Shown here piece after piece: positions 56,531 through 64,000 of a stretch of 64,000 nucleotides of DNA. Position numbers and translations under genes: made by a program. Each line of letters starts with the position of its first letter. The stretch's first letter is position 1. Below the pieces are notes generated by a model. The model ran no database searches. It was not told the origin of the DNA and saw only the letters and a list, made by a program, of their open reading frames with translations. The stretch lies in NCBI GenBank assembly GCA_039602395.1, contig JBCNJP010000203.1:62001-126000 (forward strand), in the 5' to 3' direction. The DNA comes from Deinandra increscens subsp. villosa (taxonomy: Eukaryota; Streptophyta; Magnoliopsida; Asterales; Asteraceae).

Positions 56531-57240
56531 GGATGTTAGTACCAATCAATACTTTTTTCGCAGGATGCATAGGGTCAAGGACTACTTGTTTTACGTCATG
56601 TTCCCTAGCTTCTAGGACATCCCTGGCCTTTTTCTTTAATTGCTATCCTTGGCGGGCTTTGGCTGAAATCTTCATGGCCGAAGTGTAATAATCTTTCGCC
56701 TCCTGTTGGTCACTGTGGATGGCAACCACTCCCCAGGGTATGGGCAGTTTGACGCACTGATGATACGTAGAGGGGACAGCTTTCATGTCGTGAATCCATG
56801 GTCTGCCCAGGATGATGTTGTATCCTGACGACACATCCATTACACAAAAATGCTACATCGAGTTCACAACCTCCACGTAAACTGGTAGTTTCACTTCCCC
56901 TAGGGTAATCTTTGTTTCCCCACTCAAACCCACGACAACCGTGGATTTGGAGACCACTTCATCCTGGGATATCCCCATTTTTGTCAATGTTTCGAGCTAA
57001 ATAATGTTGACAGAACTGCCCCCGTCAATCAGGATCCTCTTTACGAAATGGTTGTCTATGTAGAGCGTAATCACGAGCCCATCATGGTGAGGGTCCATGA
57101 CGTTGCACCTTTCATCTTCACCGAAGGTAACATCCTTAACATCTGCTTGTATTGAGGCTTTGACAGATTTTCTGGGTATATTTGATTTAGTTTCTCTCGA
57201 GTGCCTTTTAGCTGCAGAATAAGAAGTACCACATATATCA
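56531..57240 (-). pseudogene. Ret-2 aspartic protease region
   Basis: The active site ILIDGGSSVNII is encoded at about 57005-57040, followed by a stop. YNIILGRPWIHDMKAVPSTY (about 56760-56820) is the conserved C-terminal flap and GRPW motif of Tat proteases. Stops near 57000, 56857 and 56640 break it. Confidence 0.87.
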
Positions 57241-59021
57241 GATCCACCAAAAATAAAATAGATTACCTTTGCATCCGGAGATGGGGATGCCGCCCGCTCA
57301 GGATGTCCGCATGATCTCTCTGCATCCAGGGTCTGGTCAGTGCCCCTGGATTTCGCAGACTAGTCGGCGCCCCTGGATCTGTCTCTTTTCCTCCCCAAAA
57401 TTTCCTTCAGGAAGCCATTGCTCAGCAGATAGCTGATCTCCTTGCGCATAGCTATACAATCCTCGGTTAAATGACCAAAGTCCTATTGGTATGCATACCA
57501 TTTGGACTTATCTTTCCAGGATGCATGTTTGTCTGTCTTCTTAGGCCACCTTGCTTTGTCCCCCAAGTCCTGCATAGCGTTAATCACACTTGCAATGTCA
57601 GTAGCGAAGCAAAATTCATTAAAAGTAGGATATTCTTCGTTATCCTCATCTTCACCCTGGTCAACCCTATTAACCCTTGGATTATCGGGTTTGGAATAGG
57701 GTTTAGGCCTCTGGGACCTTGGATGTGCTGACTCGGATTTCCTGTTGGAAGAGCCGTATCCTGGGCAACGTCGGCTTTCTCCTGTATCTTCCTGTCCACT
57801 TCCAGTCTGATGAATCGTAGGGCTCTATGCCTTACTTCATCAAGCCTGTGACAGGGGTTCATTACGAAATCTTGATAGAAAGTTGAATCTTTCTTGAGTC
57901 CCATCTTGAATGACTGGACGGCTGTGGCCATATCCATGTTGGGGATATCCAGGGTCTCCTTGCAAAACCTGTTCACACTATCTCTTATAGACTCATTATC
58001 ATTATGGGTAATCCTGTAAAGATCACTTGTTAGTTTCTCAAAGCTACGACTACAAGAGAATTGGTTATTGAAAAAGTTAATTAAATGAGAGAAATATGGA
58101 ATAGAAAAGGGTGGAATACTCAGCAGCCACTTTAGAGCGGAACCTGTGATTGTTGAACCAAAACCTTTACACAAGCATGCCTCCTTGATATCAGGGGACA
58201 TGTAGATCACCTCCATTCTTTCCATATACTGAGCCAAGTGTTCCTCCGGATCTGTTGTGCCGTCGTATAGTCTCATGTTGGGAGTCTGGAACCTCTTAGG
58301 TATTTCCACATCACATATCGGGGGAGCGAACCTTGAAAGTCGGTGACTCGATGGTGCTACTTCAGGGATAGGTTGAACTACTCCGGGCACACTCGAGATC
58401 ATCTCCTTTATTTTTGTGAGTTCCTTGGCCACTGCCGGGCTTACACCTGCAATCTTGCACAGATTCGTTAGTACGGGCATTGAGGTTAGGAGTTTCAAGG
58501 ATGTTACCAGTATCCTGGGTAGTTGTTCCCCCAGGATTCAGACCGGAGTCCCTGAATGTAGACATCCTGGGCCTGTCGGCCAGGGTAGTATAAGTAGCAA
58601 GTGTGGATCTCGGTTCTATTATTCGAACGTCGTCTGCCAAGCTAGACCCATTTCCAGGGCTGTTGTACTGTAGCCTTCTAGCCTAGACAAGAGATACGGG
58701 TGTATGATCCGCCTTACTAATTTCTGACCTTAGCCTGGCTACCTCTCCGTACATATCCCGGTTAACTTTCTGTTACTGCTCCATATATTGTTGTACTTTT
58801 GCGAACATGGCAAGGAGTTCATCGTTGGAAGCCATTATTGGGATCTCTCCAGCACGTCCTGATCCGGTGATCCCTTGAGTGGTGGTTCTGCTAGTGTTGC
58901 GGTTCACAGGATCAGTTGTTGTCAAGGTAACTCGTGGTGGTGGAGGAGGTAGCGCAGTGTTGGTTGTAGCAGAAGTGTTTGCAGGGGTGGTCGCATTCGA
59001 GGTACTCGGTTGTGTTGCCAT
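57241..59021 (-). pseudogene. Ret-2 Gag
   Basis: Starts MATQPSTSNATTPANTSATT at 59021. A disordered Ser/Thr/Pro-rich N-terminus contains PPPPPRV and a short helix (DELLAMFAKVQQYMEQ) before a stop near 58775. The capsid domain at 57750-58330 is open: LYDGTTDPEEHLAQYMERME, ALKWLLSIPPFSIPYFSHLI, LTSDLYRITHNDNESIRDSV, FKMGLKKDSTFYQDFVMNPC. A degenerate knuckle (CYAY/DFGHLTEDC) lies near 57455-57495. An internal shift near 58500 is likely. Confidence 0.85.
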
Positions 59022-59096
59022 TTTTAGATAGATCTTTGTAAAAATCAAATTCAAGATAAATCTAACGAGAGTTTGGAAAAATATTGACACCAATTT

Positions 59097-59113
59097 CCCC
59101 ACAGTGGGCGCCA
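59097..59113 (-). promoter_or_regulatory. Ret-2 primer binding site
   Basis: TGGCGCCCACTGTGGGG on the minus strand, three bases after the LTR end. This form is common in Tat/Retand elements. Confidence 0.88.
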
Positions 59114-59116
59114 AAT

Positions 59117-59359
59117 TGTTTTGGTAAACACTTATGCAAGTAAATCAAGCAACCAAATTCGTTTGTGAGGTATGGTGCCCTGGATGTAAAGTATGATAAA
59201 ATGATTTAAACAGTTTGTATTCAAGGGAAAAGTTTGTTAAAAGTAAACACAACCGAAAGAATCCCTGGATGTAGGTAAGAACACCAAGATTTATAAGGGG
59301 AAAAAGCCTTAACCCCTGGATGTCTCCAAGAGCCGCGGGCACAAAAAACCCCTTGGCAA
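59117..59359 (-). repeat. Ret-2 5' LTR, truncated
   Basis: Matches the first 240 bases (plus-strand order) of the other Ret LTRs up to CCCCTTGGCAA, then stops. The junction joins straight to accessory-gene coding sequence of Ret-1. Confidence 0.88.
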
Positions 59360-59863
59360 GAGAGGCGCGCCGCTGAGGATTACACTCTGAAATCCATGGT
59401 TGCCCAGGCTAACAAGGAGGCATTCAAGGCTAAGCTCCAACATGACAAGGTTCAGAGGCTCCTGCTCGAAAACGAGAAGAAGGCGGTTGAAGCTCCGGAC
59501 CAGCACGAGAAGACCCTGAAGGAGTATGTAGAGACGTCCAGGAAGTCGGCCATGATCTCCATGCTCCAGACCAAACTGAAGATGGCCAAGGAGGGAAAGG
59601 ATGCGGGTCACACTAACACCAATTGGACTGTGCCCCTATATCTCAAACACTTGCGTACCCTGGGTGGTGCATTTCCCCAAAGGTACGAGGCTACTAAGAC
59701 CCAGGGTGCTAAGACGACCCTGCCTACTGGTGCATCTGGATCCGGGACTAGAGAGGAGCAGTCGATGACCGAGGATGATGGAGATGAGAGGGATGCTGGC
59801 GAGGAAGCTGTGAAGGAAGGAGATGAGGGTGCTAAAGATGCAGCAGCCGTGGATACTGTTTAA
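59360..59863 (+). pseudogene. Ret-1 antisense accessory gene, last exon
   Basis: Reads RRAAEDYTLKSMVAQANKEA, then LQHDKVQRLLLENEKKAVEA, SRKSAMISMLQTKLKMAKEG and an acidic tail (TEDDGDERDAGEEAVKEGDE) to TAA at 59861-59863. It aligns with exon 4 of the Ret-2 copy. The exon is open and better preserved than the Ret-2 version, but its splice acceptor and first 15-20 codons were lost at the Ret-2 junction. Confidence 0.75.
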
Positions 59864-59910
59864 TAATCCACGGTCTTTTATCTCTTTCCTTGTTTATTGT
59901 GAAGCTTTTC

Positions 59911-60263
59911 TGTAGAAGCATATTCCTAAGCTATGAGTGTCTCGTGTATTGTATCTATGTGAGCGTGTCTGAGTATGAGTTGTGGTAGAAATGTCTTTAG
60001 TGGCGTACCACATGGTCCGGCGTACAAGTTTCGTACGCTGGGTGGTTAGTCACTTAGTATAAATAGGTAGTGTTAGAATTAGAGCTTAACACTGCTGAAC
60101 ACTTCTGTCATTTCTACACTTTCTGTGTGTGTTTCTAGAGAGAGAAACTAGAGAGCTTGTGTTTGTAATCTTCAAGTGATTCAATACAAAATCTCTTATT
60201 TACATCCGTGTTTACTATCATTGATCAAAGCATGCAGTAGTAAGATCGTTTCTTGTTTCTACA
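59911..60263 (+). repeat. CopA-mini 5' LTR
   Basis: 353 bases, TGTAGAAGC...TTTCTACA. TATA box TATAAATA at 60058-60065. It lacks a 17-bp palindromic unit found in its 3' partner. Confidence 0.95.
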
Positions 60264-60265
60264 AG

Positions 60266-60277
60266 TGGTATCAGAGC
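60266..60277 (+). promoter_or_regulatory. CopA-mini primer binding site
   Basis: TGGTATCAGAGC, two bases after the 5' LTR. Confidence 0.93.
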
Positions 60278-60494
60278 TATTGGTTGCCCTATTCCTGTGT
60301 TTTTTATCATTTTTCGGATTTTTAGAGAGAGAAAGTTTGGGTTTCTTCACGTTTTCATCAAATTCTTCCAATTCCGAGTGTTTCTGAGATGAAAAATGAT
60401 TTCTAAGTGTTTCTGGAGTGATTTCGCATCTCACTGAATCAAATTCAAGCTTCAAAAGTTGTAAAATCGAAAAAAACATTCAATTACAGTTTGG

Positions 60495-60706
60495 TCCGTA
60501 GGTCGAATTTTCTGGTCCGCCGGATGAATTTTCTGGTCCGCTGGTTGGTCCGCCCGTGTATCTTCATCAGCATTCTAGTCCGCTAATCTGGTCCGCGTAG
60601 GCAATCTTCATATTTTTTATCCGTGGCAGTTTCAGCGTACCATCTGATCCGCTTTCAGCGTATCATCTGGTCCGCCGTACGAAATCTGGTCCGCCGGACG
60701 AAATCT
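60495..60706 (+). repeat. TGGTCCGC motif cluster in CopA-mini leader
   Basis: About ten copies of (C/T)TGGTCCGC or TGATCCGC, the complement of the GCGGACCA cluster of CopA-2, in the same leader position. It is retained although gag is gone. Confidence 0.83.
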
Positions 60707-60924
60707 GATCATTGCTCGATGTGCTTGGTAGGCTCGGCATTAAATCAGAAAGTATTCAGATGTGATAAACACATTAAATACTAATGCTTGACCAAGTGGA
60801 CAACATCTTGATGCATATCTCATTATATATCAAGAAAAGATATGTGAAGAAGAAAATGAGAAGTCACTGTGTATACATGTGTTCATTTTGCATTGATTTA
60901 AACTTGTTTGATTTTCTTTATTTT

Positions 60925-61163
60925 GTCAAACGATCGGACTTTCTCTGCGTATCGAAAGATCGACCTGATTGTTGTTCGTTTGACGTTCTGCTTTATTTTA
61001 TTTGGTGTTTCGTATAACTCATCGGACTTTCTCTGCGTGTACGGGAGTACCGACCTAATTGTTGTTGAGTTATACAGCTTCAACTTGTTTTATTTTCTTA
61101 TTTTGTTAAATCCGAGGCCTTATCTGCGTATCGAAAGATCGACCTTAAGGTAGACGATTTAAC
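60925..61163 (+). ncRNA. Triple stem-loop module in CopA-mini
   Basis: Units at 60925-60984, 61012-61075 and 61105-61163 with perfect arms GTCAAACGA/TCGTTTGAC, GTATAACTCA/TGAGTTATAC and GTTAAATC/GATTTAAC. The shared core includes CTGCGTATCGAAAGATCGAC, or CGTGTACGGGAGTACCG in the middle unit. It is here in sense orientation. It is the best-structured part of an element that has lost all coding sequence. Confidence 0.7.
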
Positions 61164-61993
61164 GTTCTTATTTCTTTTTGCATGGAACACAGTTGACTAA
61201 ATCATGAATACAATCATTATGTGATTAAATCACAAATGAAATCACAAAGCGTGATATAAAAAGCAAAAACATATCTGAGTATGTCTGATAGTGTGGGGGT
61301 ACACTGGTCAATGCAAATCTAATCAATACAATAACACATCCAGATGTTATGAGTATGATTGTGCCAGAGTTTAAGATGGAAAAATTATACCAGTAATCAA
61401 CATGACTTATGTGCTGAAGTAATTGAAATTGAAGTGTAGTTCAGCATGATATGTCTAATATGATCCCAAGTTGTGATCTTTCTCACAAAAGACAAAAATA
61501 GTGTCTGATTCAGTATTGCTTTTATGTTTCATATCTGAAAAATCAAAAAGATTTTAGGTGTGTTTTAGCATAAACTTAGAAAAATCAAAAAGATTTTCGG
61601 TGTGTTTTGATATAAAATTTCAAAAAAGCCAAAAAGATTTTGCTTCTTATTTGTTTTCGACTGATTGATATGTGATACGAAATCAAATCTCAACACTATT
61701 TCTTGGATTCACAAAGAGAAGTTTTGCACTAAGATTAAATTAATTTTCAAAAGAAAAAGGAAACCGCGTTTCTGTCTTCTGAAATTGCAGATTATATGTG
61801 TCAAGACTCAAGCATGGTGAAAGGGGGAGTATGTTTTAACTTTCACAAGTGGATCTTGAAGTTTGAAGATAATTCAAAAAGTGATCCAGCCATGCAAGCT
61901 CTATTTCTGACAAGATTTCAAGTCAAAGATTAGATGTAGCAATGTTGAAGATTAACGACTGAAGTTTAGTTATAAAATAGATACACTACACGT

Positions 61994-62003
61994 TAAGGGG
62001 GAG
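61994..62003 (+). promoter_or_regulatory. CopA-mini polypurine tract
   Basis: AAGGGGGAG directly before the 3' LTR, the priming site for plus-strand DNA. CopA-2 has the same tract at its 3' LTR. Confidence 0.85.
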
Positions 62004-62005
62004 TC

Positions 62006-62375
62006 TGTAGAAGCATATTCCTATGCTGTGAGTGTCTCGTGTATTGTATCTATGTGAGCGTGTCTGAGTATGAGTTGTGGTAGAAATGTCTTTAGTGGCG
62101 TACCACATGGTCCGGCGGACCATGTGGTCCGGCGTACAAGTTTGGTACGCTGGGTGGTTAGTCACTTAGTATAAATAGGTAGTGTTAGAATGAGAGCTTA
62201 ACACTGCTGAACACTTCTGTCATTTCTACACTTTCTGTGTGTGTTTCTAGAGAGAGAAACTAGAGAGCTTGTGTTTGTAATCTTCAAGTGATTCAATACA
62301 AAATCTCTTATTTACATCTGTGTTTACTATCATTGATCAAAGCATGCAGTAGTAAGATCGTTTCTTGTTTCTACA
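62006..62375 (+). repeat. CopA-mini 3' LTR
   Basis: 370 bases; TATA box at 62170-62177. It has the extra 17-bp unit around 62115-62132 (CGGACCATGTGGTCCG is a 16-bp dyad). Confidence 0.95.
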
Positions 62376-62380
62376 TTTTC

Positions 62381-63440
62381 TAAACAATGTTTTTTGTATG
62401 GTTGTCGGAGGGTTGATTCCCGGTGTTACAATGCTCCACCTATGGGCTTAGTACCTGTGATTTCGACTTTAAGCCACCCTGAGGTGGTTGGACACTTTGC
62501 TCCAACCAAGGGGTGGTTACTTTTTATATAAATATCTGCTTTTGAACTATATGCTTGCACGATATCTTTAACTTTTATGCACAAACAAACACGCAAATAT
62601 GATAAGAATGTTAAAAAAATAATCCATACCTTTTACATCCTAGGATAGACCCTGAATGCGAAACTCTTTCTTATGCAAACAAATGATTCCTTCTATCCTT
62701 AGTGCAATTTCGCTTCTGAATGCTCAGTAACAACCTAAGTTGTTGCTTAACCGACATCGAAATTCTAGGATTTGGCATTGCCATGCCATCCTAGGCCATG
62801 GTCACTCAGATAGATCCTGCAGATGTCAGGAATAAGTTTTAACAACTGAGATCAAACCCAAAAATCCTAGGATTAGAATCAATCATATTGGGGTCAAGCC
62901 CAAAAATCCCGGGGTCAAGTCCAAAAATCCTGGGGTTAAGCCCAAAAATCCCTGGGTTAAACCCGGTGCTGATCCGGCGAACTGGGGTCATGCCCGGTGC
63001 CGTACTGGCGAATTCTAGGGTCCACCTCGAGCCGAACTGGCAAACTAGGGTATTGCCTTGTATGCCCATGTGGTTAGCACAGGCCGATCCCATAATCCTA
63101 GGTCCAATATGTCGGTTATTATGTGCTACAGGCAGGGGTCGTGCGCTATAGGAGATTACCCAAACATAGGAGAGATGGCCAGTCTCTAACTTGGGAGAAA
63201 CACATCCATGGCTTCATGCATCCAGGGTCAGTTATCTGTTTTCATCCAGGTACCTCAACCAAAGGAGTTAGCAATTTTCATGAAAAATAATAAAAACAGG
63301 TAAAATAAGAATATAACATAAGCATTTGATAATAATAAAAAATACAAGAGAAATACCTCGGTTAATTCATTAGTTAGGAGACATACTTGACATGCAACAT
63401 TATGGGCACTATACTTACATAAAATAAGCTTTCAAATGGA
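62381..63440 (-). other. Ret-1 3' UTR with short tandem repeats
   Basis: Counterpart of 52060-53290 in Ret-2. The AAATCCTGGGGTTAAGCCC-type unit recurs about five times at 62850-62975. No gene is seen. Confidence 0.75.
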
Positions 63441-64000
63441 TCGCATTCCATGGTCTTGGTAGTAATTCACCATCCATGTTGGCAAGCCAATATGCCCCCT
63501 TACCTACCTCCGAGTCAATTAAGTAGGGACCTTCCCATTTAGGGCTAACTTACCATCCCCTGGATTCGTCGTGTTCTGAAATGCCTTCCTTAGAACCAAG
63601 TCTCCTACCCTGAATCTTCGGATCCTTATATGTTTATTGTAGGTCTTTGAGATTCTATGTTGATATGCGGCCATTCTCCAAGCAGCTTGTTCTCGTAGCT
63701 CATCCACGGTATCAAGGTCGTCAGACAGGGACTCATTATTTGCATCCTGGGTTTGACTGATAACCCTAAATGTTGGGACCACCATTTATGTTGAAATGAT
63801 TGCTTCTGTACCAAAAACCAAGGAAAATGGGGTTTGGCCTGTGGCATTCTTGGATGTAGTTCTATCAGCCCATAATGCTAATGGTAGTTCCTCTGCCCAT
63901 TTTCCTTTCTTCTCCTTGAGCCTTTTCTTCAAATTGTTGATGATGATCTTGTTGCTAGACTCTGCATGATCATTAGCCTGAGGAAGCACTGGTGTAGATG
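63441..64000 (-). pseudogene. Ret-1 integrase C-terminus
   Basis: Starts beyond the window: HAESSNKIIINNLKKRLKEK, KWAEELPLALWADRTTSKNA, TPFSLVFGTEAIIST, a TAA near 63789, then VVPTFRVISQTQDANNESLS and FRVGDLVLRKAFQNTTNPGD. A frameshift near 63545 spoils the last part. It is about 90% similar by eye to the Ret-2 integrase tail. Confidence 0.87.

Larger units (their letters stand above)
49192..59359 (-). mobile_element. Ret-2: Tat/Retand-type gypsy element nested in Ret-1
   Basis: 3' LTR 49192-49979, accessory gene on the opposite strand 50270-52018, 3' UTR with short repeats, then integrase, RNase H domains, RT, protease and gag on the minus strand, primer site 59097-59113 and a truncated 5' LTR 59117-59359. 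DGGSS protease, YIDDM reverse transcriptase and a second, archaeal-type RNase H place it in the Tat lineage. The 5' LTR stops after 243 of about 788 bases, joined directly to the Ret-1 accessory exon, so a deletion removed the outer LTR end and some of Ret-1. Stops and frameshifts occur in every domain. Confidence 0.9.
59911..62375 (+). mobile_element. CopA-mini: 2.47 kb deletion derivative of CopA
   Basis: LTRs 59911-60263 and 62006-62375, TSD TTTTC at 59906-59910 and 62376-62380. Inside are only the primer site, a leader ending in the motif cluster, and the 3' UTR from the sequence matching 31250 in CopA-2. All of gag is missing. The join lies near 60707-60715 in a GATCATTG stretch that CopA-2 also has in its 3' UTR (on the minus strand), which suggests microhomology. 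The target duplication shows the deleted form itself transposed or the deletion left the ends untouched. It is inserted in the Ret-1 3' UTR. Confidence 0.94.
46992..64000 (-). mobile_element. Ret-1: Tat/Retand-type gypsy element, 3' part, runs off the window
   Basis: Visible pieces in plus-strand order: 3' LTR (46992-47770), accessory gene exons 1-3 (48058-49191), accessory gene last exon (59360-59863), 3' UTR (59864-59905 and 62381-63440) and integrase C-terminus (63441-64000, minus). The order matches Ret-2 exactly once the nested Ret-2 (49192-59359) and CopA-mini (59911-62375) are removed. The rest of pol, gag and 5' LTR lie beyond 64000. Confidence 0.85.

Noticed and set aside
59362..59372. 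GGCGCGCC at the Ret-2/Ret-1 junction as a cloning-vector trace
   Set aside because: The bases read in frame with the accessory exon (RRAAEDY...) and no vector sequence surrounds them.

Overview
The window is repeat-rich plant nuclear DNA. No host gene, tRNA or rRNA gene is visible; essentially all of it is LTR retrotransposons nested inside one another, plus one hAT DNA transposon. The lineages (Tekay chromovirus, Athila, Tat/Retand with an archaeal-type RNase H, Copia-type gag) point to a flowering plant. I lean towards a eudicot, perhaps Asteraceae, but that is a low-confidence impression. Two 500-base N blocks (24737-25236 and 46455-46954) are assembly gaps. Local family names are used below: CopA and CopB (Copia-type), Ath (Athila), Tek (Tekay), Ret (Tat/Retand).

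Layout. (1) 432-14775, minus: CopA-1, a Copia-type element coding only Gag, flanked by TSD AGGTT and split by Ath-1 (3496-11742, plus, TSD CTTTC). (2) 14781-15097: remnant of a minus-strand gypsy protease. (3) 15098 into the first gap: Tek-1 with uORF, gag, pol and chromodomain, all decayed, and a CopA solo LTR in its gag (20047-20414, TSD GGAAC). (4) 25237-28058: 3' end of a minus-strand Athila-like element (Ath-2). (5) 28059-45582: Tek-2. Its 5' LTR is split by CopA-2 (29633-39185, minus, TSD TATTT), which itself carries an intact hAT transposon (31722-35003, TSD TCTTGATT), and by a 2.66 kb solo LTR (40105-42766, TSD GCGCG). (6) 45583 into the second gap: CopB, inserted in Tek-2 gag. (7) 46992 to beyond 64000: Ret-1, minus, interrupted by its relative Ret-2 (49192-59359) and by CopA-mini (59911-62375, TSD TTTTC). 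Both Ret elements carry a multi-exon accessory gene on the strand opposite gag-pol.

How the parts work together. Tek-1 and Ret-2 once encoded full replication machinery but are now broken by stops and frameshifts. The CopA elements and Ath-1 lack reverse transcriptase and integrase and must have been copied in trans. The hAT transposase is the only long, intact enzyme reading frame.

Three signals stand out. First, the 3' UTR of CopA elements holds three stem-loop modules whose stems differ in sequence but remain paired, and the smallest CopA copy keeps little besides these and its LTRs. Second, most families carry their own clustered, near-palindromic GC-rich motif in LTR and leader. In all three complete CopA elements the 5' LTR is one 17-18 bp palindromic unit shorter than the 3' LTR. 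Third, the Ret accessory gene is intron-containing and antisense, so its introns survive retrotransposition.
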